Origin: JANNBN01 sp031430595
Lineage (GTDB): Bacteria; Actinomycetota; Acidimicrobiia; Acidimicrobiales; JANYDT01
Length of the DNA: 64,000 bases
Assembly (NCBI GenBank): GCA_031430595.1
Contig: JANPBU010000061.1
Coordinates: 57,066-121,065 of the forward strand
Direction: 5' to 3'
Every line of letters starts with the position of its first letter. Within the stretch, counting starts at the first letter, position 1. The notes under the pieces are model-generated. The model saw only the letters and a program-made list of their open reading frames with translations. It made no database searches and was not told the origin of the DNA. Below are positions 45,568 through 54,156 of this stretch, piece after piece. The position numbers and the translations under genes were made by a program.

Positions 45568-45760
45568 TTGCGGTGACCTTGTTGTTTACGGTTGTGTTTG
45601 CATTGTCGAACGTTGTTTTGTAGGCAAGCCACATGATGCCTCCGAGAGACACAACGATCAACACTGCGATGGCTGTCGAAATGACGCCTTCGCCGCGTTC
45701 TTTCTTGCTTTCCGTGACGGAGGCATTTGTGATGACTGTTGAATCGTTAAGTGTTGACAT
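45554..45760 (-). CDS. Flp-type pilin
   Basis: 68 residues from the ATG at 45760. KKERGEGVISTAIAVLIVVSLGGIMWLAYKTTF: a short charged leader ending in Gly, then Glu-Gly and a single long helix with a short tail, as in Flp/Fap-type major pilins of Tad systems. The predicted prepilin peptidase site is before the helix; no TadV peptidase gene is in the window. It lies between tadC and the TadE-like genes. The long frame extending to 45880 is not used because it runs through the intergenic gap. Confidence 0.75.
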   Translation of the reverse strand: MSTLNDSTVITNASVTESKKERGEGVISTAIAVLIVVSLGGIMWLAYKTTFDNANTTVNNKVTAIGTP

Positions 45761-45803
45761 GGCTGATTCCATTTCTGGGTTGGTTTTGGTTGGTTGGAGA
45801 GAT

Positions 45804-46712
45804 TTAGGAAGAGCCGAAGCTCTGCATGGCTGCAAGGAACGGAATGGCCAACAGGATGACCCCGGGAACAAGCGCGGCAACCGTCACCGGTATCCACACC
45901 TGCTGGTTGCGTCGTTCGATCATTGAGATGAGTTCGCGATGTACCTCACGGCGCAGCGAGCGTGCTTCATCGCCAACGATGCGTCCAAGGTCGGTACCGG
46001 TGCCAGCCAAGGCGAGTACCGCAACGAGACGACTAATTGAAGGTACCTGTGCGGTGGTCGCCCACTCGGTGAGCGCCTGCGGTTCGGTGAGCCCCTGCCT
46101 CACTCGAAGCATCACCCCGGCAAGGTCTTGTGCCACGGCCCCGTCGCCACGGCGAGATGCCTGCTGTAGCGCCCCACCTAGACTGTGGCCAGCAGACAGC
46201 AGCATGGCGAGTTGCTCGGCAACGATCGGTGCTTCAAGGAAAAGGCGACGCTGCCAAACCTCAGACTTTTTGGCAAGTTGCTGCTCGATAATCAAAAAGG
46301 TGAGTGCTGGTGCTGCAACCAGTAAGAACGCAACCACCTTCAGCGGAAGTGATGCGGCGAAGGAAATAACAAGCGCGCTGATGAGTGCGACCGTCGAGAG
46401 GCCAACCTGTCGTAGCCGAAACGTTGCTGTATCGAGCGGTGAATGGATTCGACTTAGTCGGATACTGAGATCTTCGTTTACCCCAGCCGCTTTGGCGATT
46501 CGCGTGCCAATGGCATTCGCTAACGGGCCGAATACGTCAACGACTGATTCAGTAGAAAACAACCCTGACTGGCTGTTACGACCTGGGCGGCCGGGCTGAT
46601 GGGGTTTGAGTCGATCTGCGAGCGGCAGGCGGCGTCCCCATGGCGAAACCGATATCAAGGCGGTAAGGCCAACCCACGCAAACAAAGCACTCAATACGAC
46701 GATTCGGCTCAT
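45804..46712 (-). CDS. tadC: Tad pilus inner-membrane protein TadC (GspF-like)
   Basis: 302 residues. T2SSF domain at ~125-300: QRRLFLEAPIVAEQLAMLLSAGHSLGGALQQASRRGD, repeated helices and a C-terminal RRNQQVWIPVTVAALVPGVILLAIPFLAAMQ. Partner of TadB in the membrane platform that the TadA ATPase drives. Starts at ATG overlapping the tadB stop by 4 bp. Confidence 0.88.
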   Translation of the reverse strand: MSRIVVLSALFAWVGLTALISVSPWGRRLPLADRLKPHQPGRPGRNSQSGLFSTESVVDVFGPLANAIGTRIAKAAGVNEDLSIRLSRIHSPLDTATFRLRQVGLSTVALISALVISFAASLPLKVVAFLLVAAPALTFLIIEQQLAKKSEVWQRRLFLEAPIVAEQLAMLLSAGHSLGGALQQASRRGDGAVAQDLAGVMLRVRQGLTEPQALTEWATTAQVPSISRLVAVLALAGTGTDLGRIVGDEARSLRREVHRELISMIERRNQQVWIPVTVAALVPGVILLAIPFLAAMQSFGSS

Positions 46713-47596
46713 TTGGTAAGCACGCGTTCAGCTTCAGGAATGCTCATGACGCGCCCGGCCCAAATCCAACAGCCCGCCGTTAAGATGACTGCAAGCATGA
46801 CCCCGAACTGGCCAGAAGGGGTTTTGAATGACTCACGCCCGTCGCCGATAGTCATGCCACTTAACGCCATACCGATTGGCACAATGAGCGTGAACCATCT
46901 CGCAAACCGAACCCCAGATTGTCTGCTCTGCGCATCTCGGCGCTCTTCAACATCCATGAGTCGGTCATCGATCAAGGCACGAAGGCGTTTATCAAGGTCG
47001 GTGCCCCCAAGGTCGTGAGCAACAAGCAGCGTTTCGCAGGTGGCATCGGCTGTTGGGTCGGCCAGGCGATCTTTCAGTACTCGTACCATTCGGCCAAAGT
47101 CTGTCGTCAACGACCACTCTCGTGAAGCATCTTCGAAGGCAAGCCGCATTGGTTCGTTAGGCGAGTTTCGTCCAACTTCGATAAGCGCAGATGGGATTGA
47201 TCGACCGAGCGAAGATGTTTGCACGCGTACTTCTTCGATGAGGCGTGGCCAAGCCTCACGTGATTGATCTCGAAGGCGAATTCGTCGGGACCGATATGCT
47301 GCAAGTGGTGTTGTTGCGGCAAAGACGGCGATGGCAAGGGCCGGTAACAAACCACCCAGAAGGGCAAACGAAATGGCGAACGCAAACCCGGCGACCGCAC
47401 ATTCAACGGCAACGAACTGGGCCGGCGTGACATCATTGATGCCAGCTTGGCGAAGCCATTCGTCGAGTGATCGGCTTGGTGTGGCGGTCGAGCGTTCCTG
47501 GTGTGGTGAAAAACCCAAACCTGTCCAACCCAGCGCCGTCGTGTACAAGAAAAACACGCCCAGTGCGGTCAGTGAACCGAGCAGCAAGGCAATCAT
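46709..47596 (-). CDS. tadB: Tad pilus inner-membrane protein TadB (GspF-like)
   Basis: 295 residues from the ATG at 47596 (ATGA overlap with tadA); the longer frame to 47863 lies inside tadA. An N-terminal helix pair (LLLGSLTALGVFFLYTTALG, GGLLPALAIAVFAATTPLA) precedes the T2SSF domain (LIEEVRVQTSSLGRSIPSALIEVG, DDRLMDVEERRDAQSRQSG). Forms the assembly platform with TadC. Confidence 0.88.
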   Translation of the reverse strand: MIALLLGSLTALGVFFLYTTALGWTGLGFSPHQERSTATPSRSLDEWLRQAGINDVTPAQFVAVECAVAGFAFAISFALLGGLLPALAIAVFAATTPLAAYRSRRIRLRDQSREAWPRLIEEVRVQTSSLGRSIPSALIEVGRNSPNEPMRLAFEDASREWSLTTDFGRMVRVLKDRLADPTADATCETLLVAHDLGGTDLDKRLRALIDDRLMDVEERRDAQSRQSGVRFARWFTLIVPIGMALSGMTIGDGRESFKTPSGQFGVMLAVILTAGCWIWAGRVMSIPEAERVLTK

Positions 47597-48951
47597 TGGG
47601 GTGCCGTTTCCGAAGAAGCCTGTGCCAGCGCAAACTGTGCATCGGGCGACGCGGCATCGAGTAGTCGGCGAACGTCGTAACCTCGTCGTTCCATCATTCG
47701 ACCGAGGCGAGTTGGTACCTGACCGGTAGCCAATAATGGTGCGCCCGGATCGGATCGACGGAAAAGATCGGTAGTTGTGAACGTCACTGAATCGGCACCG
47801 GCACTGAGCTCTTCTAGGGCAACGATTTCTGAGACCCGTAATCCCTCTGGTGATCGCTCGCAATGAACGACAATGTCAACTGCCTCACTGATGAGTGCGT
47901 TAAGCGCAGACATCGGAATTTCGTTTGACGTGTCAGCAAGCTGCGCGATGAAACGCAGCCGGGTTAACGCCTGACGCGCTGAGCCTGCGTGAATAGTGGT
48001 GAAACCCTGGATGCCGCTGCTGAGGGTAAGCAGAAGAGGCAAGACCTCTCGGTCGCGAACCTCGCCGACGATCGCTACATCGGGTGCCATTCTTAAAAAA
48101 CCAGAAACGAGTCGACGAAGATCTACTTCACGGCGGTCGGCACGCCCTGGCCGGGTTTGCATGGAAGCAACATTGGCTAACGGCACGTCGGCCTCGAACA
48201 CTTCCTCGGCCACCACAACTCGAAGTGAGGGGTCGAGTTCAGCGGCGCAACACGACAGCAGGGTGGTTTTACCGGAACCGGGGGCACCGGCCATAACAAT
48301 CGTTGCTCCGCTTCGAACGGCGGCGCGAAGGAACGCTGCGGTGCTATGTTCGATGGTGCCCCGGTGCGCAAGTTCAGCTAGTGACCGGATGTTGACGCCC
48401 GTGAATTTTCGTATGTTGACAATCAAATGAGCATCGCGACCAATGTCTTGGTGAACAATGTGCATGCGGGCGCCAGATTCGAGCTGGGCATCTTGCAGCC
48501 CTTCAGCAGGGTCAAGTTTGCGGTTCGACCCGGCCGATGAAGAATCATCAATAATTTTAGTCAGCGTACGTACAACATGATCGTCGTCGTGGAAGACCTC
48601 ATCGTGGTAGCCGCTTTGGCCGCTATGGCGTTTGACAAAGATGGCCGACGGGGCGTTGATCATGATTTCGTAAACGTCGTCGTCGGCAAGTAGCGGCTCA
48701 AGCGGCCCGTAACCAGCGAGGTTACGAAGGGCTCGAACAAACGCCTGCTCGGGGTCGCCGATTGCGAGTGAGCGTTCCCCGCGTTCAAACTGCATCCTCC
48801 ACAGGTCGAGCTCTGCGCGAACGAGCAGTTCAAGTTCGGCTCGACCCGCCGGTGCGTCAATGTCTAGGCCGCGTTCCTTAGCCCGGTCGAGTACGGATCG
48901 TTCAACAAAGACCAGCGGTGAGAGGTCTTCAGCTCGATGTTGCGCGTTCAT
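47593..48951 (-). CDS. tadA: Tad pilus assembly ATPase TadA/CpaF
   Basis: 452 residues. Secretion ATPase: N-terminal DVYEIMINAPSAIFVKRHSG, Walker A MAGAPGSGKTTLLSC, then VVAEEVFEADVPL (Asp box region), VNIRSLAELAHRGTIEH and the Walker B-like DVAIVGEVRDREVLPLL and GFTTIHAGSARQALTRL (His box). Cytoplasmic motor of the Tad/Flp pilus. Overlaps the CpaE-like gene upstream and tadB downstream by 4 bp each. Confidence 0.95.
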   Translation of the reverse strand: MNAQHRAEDLSPLVFVERSVLDRAKERGLDIDAPAGRAELELLVRAELDLWRMQFERGERSLAIGDPEQAFVRALRNLAGYGPLEPLLADDDVYEIMINAPSAIFVKRHSGQSGYHDEVFHDDDHVVRTLTKIIDDSSSAGSNRKLDPAEGLQDAQLESGARMHIVHQDIGRDAHLIVNIRKFTGVNIRSLAELAHRGTIEHSTAAFLRAAVRSGATIVMAGAPGSGKTTLLSCCAAELDPSLRVVVAEEVFEADVPLANVASMQTRPGRADRREVDLRRLVSGFLRMAPDVAIVGEVRDREVLPLLLTLSSGIQGFTTIHAGSARQALTRLRFIAQLADTSNEIPMSALNALISEAVDIVVHCERSPEGLRVSEIVALEELSAGADSVTFTTTDLFRRSDPGAPLLATGQVPTRLGRMMERRGYDVRRLLDAASPDAQFALAQASSETAPQ

Positions 48952-50240
48952 GCGAGTTCCGAAGCAACAGACCGGTGAAGGCTTCCGGGGCGAATTCGAG
49001 AAAAGCCTTGCGAACGCTTGTTCATCACCGGCGACCCGCTCAACAGGGGAGCGAGTGCCCTAGCCATTGTGGTAGTCAGCGACGTAGGAAGCGGGTCGCC
49101 GGCCCTCAGAATTTCGTCGATGTCGCGAGTAGGTAAATGAACCGGTGTGAAAGAAGGCTGCTGACCTTCTCGCCACGTAATGAGTTCGGCAAGCGCAGCA
49201 ACGTATCCGGCGCGTGCTCGTGGCGCTTTTGGTGCATGGTTGAATACGCACAACAGCCGGTCAGTAGGCACGCCCGCGTCACCTAAATCAATGAGTAGGC
49301 GGTTCATAGAGTGAAGGCCCTTCATCGAGGGATGCCCCACGACCACAACCGCATGGGCCTCTTTGAGCGCGGTTCGGCTCATAGTTGAGCGCTCTTCAAT
49401 GTCTTGTGAACCACCAGACTCTTCCGTTTCGAGATCGGGGTCGACATCGCAGACCACCGTGTCGTATGCGCGCATCAGGCCGGCGAATGCCGCCGTAAAT
49501 GCAACGGGTCGAATTGAAGCCCAAAATCGGGCCCGACGAATTCCGGTAAGTAAGTCGTATCCGCGCTGAGGAACCCGCAAGGAAAATTCGGAAATGCGTT
49601 CGGCTCGTAGATCGCTTGACCGAACGGCGTCGACCAGTGACTGCAATCCACCAGTCAAATCGGTTGCGTCATGCAACATTGCTTGCTCGGCGTTGAGGCG
49701 GAAATCGGCCAACAGTGTTTTGCTTGACGTATTACCTTGCGCAATTCCTTGCGCAATGGCGATCGCAACAGTCGACGTTCCGGTACCGCCCGACCCGACT
49801 ACGGCGACAACTTTTCCGGTTGGAAGCACTGTGTCGACATCGTTGTTGATGTGGCTCGCTGTAATGGATCGGTCAACAAGACGGGTATGGGTTGCTAACG
49901 CATCGAGCAACGACGCTCGACTGAAATCGGGTTCGAGAACCGCGGTCGCGCCGAGAGCGGTCCATTCCCGGTCGATACGCGGGTCGCCGACAACGATGAC
50001 CGCACAACCAGCGAGGCCAGCGGCCGTGAAGAGATCGCGGTCAACCCCGGAAAGACCTCCATCAACGAGAAGTGTCGAGAAAGTTCGGCCGTCATCGAGT
50101 CGTTGGCGTACCTCGGTGGGTCCAAGACATTTGACGAACTCGGCTGGTAGCGCTCCGCCATTGCACCACTGAGCAACCGAGCGGAACCATGCGCTTCGGG
50201 GGTGTGCGAGCCCCAAAATTACGTAACGTCGGCTGGTCAT
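48948..50240 (-). CDS. CpaE/TadZ-like ParA-type ATPase
   Basis: 430 residues. Residues ~1-140 resemble a receiver-like domain lacking clear phosphate chemistry, as in TadZ/CpaE. The P-loop is a deviant Walker: VVAVVGSGGTGTSTVAIAIAQ (GSGGTGTS; the ParA/MinD family has GGVGKT). VVCDVDPDLE and VVVVGHPSMKGLHSMNRLL follow. Role is polar localisation of the pilus complex; some members lose ATPase activity, which the odd P-loop might reflect. Its stop overlaps tadA by ATGA. Confidence 0.82.
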   Translation of the reverse strand: MTSRRYVILGLAHPRSAWFRSVAQWCNGGALPAEFVKCLGPTEVRQRLDDGRTFSTLLVDGGLSGVDRDLFTAAGLAGCAVIVVGDPRIDREWTALGATAVLEPDFSRASLLDALATHTRLVDRSITASHINNDVDTVLPTGKVVAVVGSGGTGTSTVAIAIAQGIAQGNTSSKTLLADFRLNAEQAMLHDATDLTGGLQSLVDAVRSSDLRAERISEFSLRVPQRGYDLLTGIRRARFWASIRPVAFTAAFAGLMRAYDTVVCDVDPDLETEESGGSQDIEERSTMSRTALKEAHAVVVVGHPSMKGLHSMNRLLIDLGDAGVPTDRLLCVFNHAPKAPRARAGYVAALAELITWREGQQPSFTPVHLPTRDIDEILRAGDPLPTSLTTTMARALAPLLSGSPVMNKRSQGFSRIRPGSLHRSVASELA

Positions 50241-50938
50241 GGCTGCACGATTGGTTCGTTGCCGTTTGCCCTGACCAAAATGATATTTGCCTCGTTGACG
50301 GCTTGGGCCAAGCTCAACTCCTCTTCGGTGTTGCGCAACGCAAGAACGACGACGATGCGTTCACCTGTGCCGGTCAAACCGTCGCCGGAAACTCGAATGA
50401 CCAACGCTGCGCCAATAACAATGGTGGTTTTCGGGCCGCCATCGGCATCGGCTGTTGCGACAACATCGACTCGTTCACCGGGACGCAATTGGCCATCGAG
50501 TGCCCTGGCCGTATCGATCGAGAAACTCATTTCGCGGCCGGCCGCACCCTGAGCGTTTTGGATGATGTTCGATTGCTGAAGCAGTTCGCCGCCACCGATT
50601 GGCCCGAGAGTTCTCGCCCCAACGAGTGCTGCCTTGTCGGTAAACGTGCGAGCGATCAGCGCTGACTCTAAACGGAGGTTCACGACTTTCAGATCGTTAG
50701 AAGTGAGACGGTGTCCGGGTGATAGATCGCGAACAACTACGACGTAGGGCGTGGTCGGAACCGATGTCGCTCGAACTGACGCTAGGTAAAAGCCAATACC
50801 GGCCAGCGTCACGAGTAAAGCACCGAGGGCAGCCCGGCCACTGGGAAGCGAACGGCTGCGTCCTACCGATCGACGCGAAACGCTGATCGGCGCTTCGAGC
50901 TGTTTTTGCGATTGGAAAGGTGCTTCTGATGAGTTCAT
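50237..50938 (-). CDS. SAF-domain protein, RcpC/CpaB-like
   Basis: 233 residues; first gene of the Tad operon. One membrane helix at ~38-58 (ALGALLVTLAGIGFYLA), then a SAF domain (VVVVRDLSPGHRLTSNDLKVV, GARTLGPIGGGELLQQSNI) and a C-terminal half like RcpC (RPGERVDVVATAD, TKTTIVIGAALVIRV-like). CpaB/RcpC is an envelope component of Tad pili. No cpaC/rcpA secretin is in the window, expected for a Gram-positive. Confidence 0.82.
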   Translation of the reverse strand: MNSSEAPFQSQKQLEAPISVSRRSVGRSRSLPSGRAALGALLVTLAGIGFYLASVRATSVPTTPYVVVVRDLSPGHRLTSNDLKVVNLRLESALIARTFTDKAALVGARTLGPIGGGELLQQSNIIQNAQGAAGREMSFSIDTARALDGQLRPGERVDVVATADADGGPKTTIVIGAALVIRVSGDGLTGTGERIVVVLALRNTEEELSLAQAVNEANIILVRANGNEPIVQP

Positions 50939-51045
50939 GTCTACCGGAGGATACTAGAAGGTATTAAGAGCATGTGAAAAACTTTCAGAAAATGTCGAGT
51001 GACATGAGCACATCTACTGGAAGAGTTTGAGATAGCCTTTCGTGC

Positions 51046-51282
51046 ATGTCCCAAGCAGATATCCGTTGGCTCAGTACAGGTGATGCGGCCCGCCGTCTTG
51101 GCGTCTCCCTGCGAACCTTGTACAAGTTCATCGACGAAGGCAATGTCCCTGCGTACAAGTTCGGACGGGTAATCCGTCTGCAAGAGTCGGAAGTCGATAC
51201 CTTCATTGGTTCGGCCCGAATCGAACCTGGAACGCTCGAGCACCTCTACCCTGATGCCAAAGTCGGTGCTGACGACGAATAG
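51046..51282 (+). CDS. BldC/excisionase-family DNA-binding protein
   Basis: 78 residues. Single MerR-like winged HTH: RWLSTGDAARRLGVSLRTLYKFIDEGNVPAYKFGRVIRLQESEVDTF, the classic excisionase/BldC pattern. Small actinobacterial regulators of this type control developmental or surface genes. It is divergent from the Tad operon (107-bp gap between their starts), so it may regulate the operon, but no binding site was identified. Confidence 0.85.
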   Translation: MSQADIRWLSTGDAARRLGVSLRTLYKFIDEGNVPAYKFGRVIRLQESEVDTFIGSARIEPGTLEHLYPDAKVGADDE

Positions 51283-51290
51283 TGGCTGAC

Positions 51291-51866
51291 TCATCTGGTT
51301 GCCACAATTGAAATTGACCAGGTGGGAAGGTACGCGTGCGATGGTGACCCGCGTCGGCCGACCGCAAGTTGGGCAATGTCTTGGCCGACCCAATTGAGCT
51401 GACCAGCGCACGACGATCCATCAACGCACGTGACAGTCACGAATTCGTTGAGCGCACCAAGGTCTTCGAGAAGTCCTTGAAACGACGCCGACATGTCAGC
51501 GTTCCGGTCGCCGGTCAGGTCAAATGAATTGATGGTTCGAACGGCCCGAACCGCCGAACTTCGAACCAGCGATCGTTCTGAGGTGATTGCATCGGTCACA
51601 ATGACGCAATCTTCACCAACCGCAGTGATCTGCCCACACAGGCTGATGTTTCCGAGCATGTCCAACGTGACCGCTACTCGCCGCTCGGCAGCTTCCACGA
51701 GTATGCCGGTAAAGGTTGACGCGTCTCGTTCGAGTACTCGGGCCAATCGGCGAGCTCGACGATCGTCGCTGGCCTCAAAAGCCTCGCTTTGTTGGGCGAT
51801 GTCGGCGAGATGAGCGGAAACGTCGTCGCGGTCCCTGTTGGGCGGGGCGTATTCGTTGATGTTCAT
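51291..51866 (-). CDS. Conserved-looking protein of unknown function
   Basis: 191 residues from the ATG at 51866 (GTG at 51869 possible). N-terminal helix with many Arg (DRRARRLARVLERDASTFTG), then a beta-rich half with two similar units: VAVTLDMLGNISLCGQITAVGEDCVIVTD and VTVTCVDGSSCAGQLNWVGQDIAQLAV. This looks like two related small barrels (a V-x-x-x-x-x-x-G-x-x-x-G-x-[IL] pattern), perhaps Sm-like or other RNA-binding folds, but I cannot name it. It is convergent with the BldC-like gene (8-bp gap). Confidence 0.6.
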   Translation of the reverse strand: MNINEYAPPNRDRDDVSAHLADIAQQSEAFEASDDRRARRLARVLERDASTFTGILVEAAERRVAVTLDMLGNISLCGQITAVGEDCVIVTDAITSERSLVRSSAVRAVRTINSFDLTGDRNADMSASFQGLLEDLGALNEFVTVTCVDGSSCAGQLNWVGQDIAQLAVGRRGSPSHAYLPTWSISIVATR

Positions 51867-51976
51867 CACTAACCCCTTGTCCGCTAGTCCGCTCGAAGTA
51901 ATGTCACTCTACGTGGTTGATCTATGTATCGCTACTCAATCATGAAGAATCATTCATTCGAACTAATATTCACTTC

Positions 51977-52327
51977 ATGGACTGCATTTTTTGTCGAATC
52001 GCGTCGGGAACTATTCCAGCCGAGGTTGTGCTTGATTCGCCGCTTTCTCTCGCTTTTCGAGATCTTTCACCTGTTGCGCCTACACACGTGCTGGTGATTC
52101 CGAAACGACATATTGCCCATGCTGGAGAGATCCAACCGGGTGATGGCGACATTCTCGCCGACATGCTGATTTGCGCGCGACGGGTGGCTGAGTTTGATGG
52201 ACTGGCCGAATCCGGATACCGCTTGGTGTTCAACGTTGGCGACGACGCAGGCAACTCTGTCCCGCATTTGCACCTTCATGTGATCGGCGGAACCCCAATG
52301 GGGTGGCCACCATTCGCACAGCAATGA
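51977..52327 (+). CDS. HIT-family nucleotide hydrolase (HINT-like)
   Basis: 116 residues from the ATG at 51977. FCRIASGTIPAEVVL (Cys-x-x-Cys region start), HVLVIPKRHIAHAGEI, and the histidine triad PHLHLHVIGG. Acts as a purine-nucleotide phosphoramidase/hydrolase in characterised members. The upstream gap of ~110 bp may contain its promoter. 60 bp before phoH. Confidence 0.92.
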   Translation: MDCIFCRIASGTIPAEVVLDSPLSLAFRDLSPVAPTHVLVIPKRHIAHAGEIQPGDGDILADMLICARRVAEFDGLAESGYRLVFNVGDDAGNSVPHLHLHVIGGTPMGWPPFAQQ

Positions 52328-52387
52328 CAAATGGGTCCGGGTACAACGGTCGAGATCCACTAACGTGTTCAATGGAGTCCTTCTCGT

Positions 52388-53422
52388 ATGCCTGAATCTT
52401 TTCCCCCCGTTGTCGTTGAACCCATACGGGTGCTTGTTCCCGGCAACCACTTACTCACCGGCGTTCTTGGCAACCGTGACGAGTACCTGAAGTTGGTAGA
52501 GGCCGCATTCCCGTCGGCCGTTATTGTCGCCCGTGGAAACGAAATCTCGGTGTCTGGTCCGCAGGCCGAACGCGCCGCTACCGTCATTGAAGAACTCGTT
52601 CTGGTTGTGTCTGCCGGTCAGCCACTCGATCGGGTCGTTGTGCAACGAGCAATAGAGATGGTTGTCGCCGACGAGCGTCCATCAAAAGTTTTGACTACCG
52701 AGGTAATGCGGGCCAGAGGACGCAGTATTCGTCCCAAAACAGCTGGTCAAAAGCACTATTGCGATGCGATTTCCGAAAACATCATCACCGTCGGGGTTGG
52801 TCCGGCTGGATCAGGCAAAAGCTACCTGGCCGTCGCACTTGCGGTTCAGGCCCTGCAGGCAAAGCAGGTAAGTCGAATCATTTTGACCCGGCCGGCAGTC
52901 GAAGCAGGTGAACGCCTCGGGTTCTTGCCCGGCGACCTCATGGCCAAAATTGACCCGTATCTGCGACCTTTGTACGACGCGCTGTACGACATGCTTGAAC
53001 CTGAAGGCGCAGTCAAGCTCATCGAAAAGGGCACCATTGAGGTTGCGCCGCTTGCGTTTATGCGGGGTCGAACGCTCAACAACTCGTTCATTATTCTTGA
53101 CGAGGCGCAAAACACGACGCCCGAACAAATGAAAATGTTTCTCACCCGAATCGGTTTCGGGTCAAAAGTTGTGATCACTGGCGACGTGACCCAGGTTGAC
53201 CTACGTGGCGATCGTTCCGGGCTGGCCGGGCTCGAACGAATCCTCGGAACGATCGAGGGATTGCAATTCGTGTACCTTGATCGCCGCGACGTGGTTCGTC
53301 ATCGAATTGTCGCCGATATTGTCGATGCTTACGAACGTTCCGATGCTGAAGGGCTCACCCACTCGTACCAAAGCGGCCGCGCGACCAATATTTCCCAACA
53401 GAAGGAGTCGCCTCGCCAATGA
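52388..53422 (+). CDS. phoH: PhoH-family ATPase
   Basis: 344 residues, ATG with GGAG upstream. P-loop: VGVGPAGSGKSYLAVALAVQ; sensor-like ARPAVEAGERLGFLPGDLM-type loop (TRPAVEAGERLGFLPGDL), Walker B FIILDEAQNTTPEQMKMFLTRIG, and GDVTQVDLRGDRSGL. An N-terminal KH-like segment (EISVSGPQAERAATVIEELV). An RNA-associated ATPase, and in many bacteria its gene precedes ybeY, as here (ATGA overlap). Confidence 0.95.
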   Translation: MPESFPPVVVEPIRVLVPGNHLLTGVLGNRDEYLKLVEAAFPSAVIVARGNEISVSGPQAERAATVIEELVLVVSAGQPLDRVVVQRAIEMVVADERPSKVLTTEVMRARGRSIRPKTAGQKHYCDAISENIITVGVGPAGSGKSYLAVALAVQALQAKQVSRIILTRPAVEAGERLGFLPGDLMAKIDPYLRPLYDALYDMLEPEGAVKLIEKGTIEVAPLAFMRGRTLNNSFIILDEAQNTTPEQMKMFLTRIGFGSKVVITGDVTQVDLRGDRSGLAGLERILGTIEGLQFVYLDRRDVVRHRIVADIVDAYERSDAEGLTHSYQSGRATNISQQKESPRQ

Positions 53423-54156
53423 GCGATGACCCTGGCAGTACCAATCCGTTGACCACTTCTGAGTCAACGGATCTTGCCAAAGCGGCCCATCGAAACGTGG
53501 GTTCGGTTGAAGTGTTTGTCGCAGACGAACAAGACGCGATCGTCATCGATACCGATCGCTGGCTGCGCCTCGCTGTGCAGGTGCTCGCGGCCCAAGGCGT
53601 CACCGGCGCTGGCGGAACCGACGTTGAAATGTCGCTCTATTTCGTCGATGAAGCAGCCATTGCCGCACTCAACCAGCAGTACATGAACAAGCCTGGACCC
53701 ACCGATGTGTTGTCATTCCCGATCGATGGTGACCTCGCAGTAGCTGGTCGTTTCCCTGACAACGGTCCGAAAGGCCCAACGTCAGATGAATCCGACGGCG
53801 ATGACGAAGAGCCACTCATGCTTGGTGACGTGTTGATTTGCCCCACCGTTGCCTTGCAACATGCGCCAGAGCACCAAAGTGCTCGACACGACGGAACAAT
53901 CGACGATGAGTTGGCACTTTTGGTTGTGCACGGAATCCTTCATCTGCTCGGAATGGACCACATGATTGAACAGGAAGCCGAGACGATGGAAGCTCTCGAA
54001 CGCGATCTACTTAATCGTTTTCATCGAGCGGTTTCAGATACGGCTGAACTGGGCGATGGTGTTGACGACGATCTTGCTGGCCTCGCAGAGCACGCACAGC
54101 TGAGAGCCCGTGACGACCAAGACGACCAAACCACCGGATCTGGGTCTGGATCATGA
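53419..54156 (+). CDS. ybeY: Endoribonuclease YbeY
   Basis: 245 residues. Zinc endoribonuclease in rRNA processing. Family marks: LYFVDEAAIAALNQQYMNKPGPTDVLSFPID, LGDVLICPTVA and the metal motif HGILHLLGMDHM (H-x3-H-x5-H). It is longer than usual (around 155) because of an N-terminal ~40 residues, an acidic loop (SDESDGDDEEP) and a C-terminal acidic tail (DQDDQTTGSGSGS). The tail overlaps the start of the CorC-like gene by ATGA. Confidence 0.93.
   Translation: MSDDPGSTNPLTTSESTDLAKAAHRNVGSVEVFVADEQDAIVIDTDRWLRLAVQVLAAQGVTGAGGTDVEMSLYFVDEAAIAALNQQYMNKPGPTDVLSFPIDGDLAVAGRFPDNGPKGPTSDESDGDDEEPLMLGDVLICPTVALQHAPEHQSARHDGTIDDELALLVVHGILHLLGMDHMIEQEAETMEALERDLLNRFHRAVSDTAELGDGVDDDLAGLAEHAQLRARDDQDDQTTGSGSGS

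Noticed and set aside
45826..46599. 257-codon plus-strand frame inside tadC
   Set aside because: Antisense to a gene with clear GspF-domain motifs; its translation is Arg/Ser-rich with no recognisable domain, a common shadow in GC-rich coding DNA.
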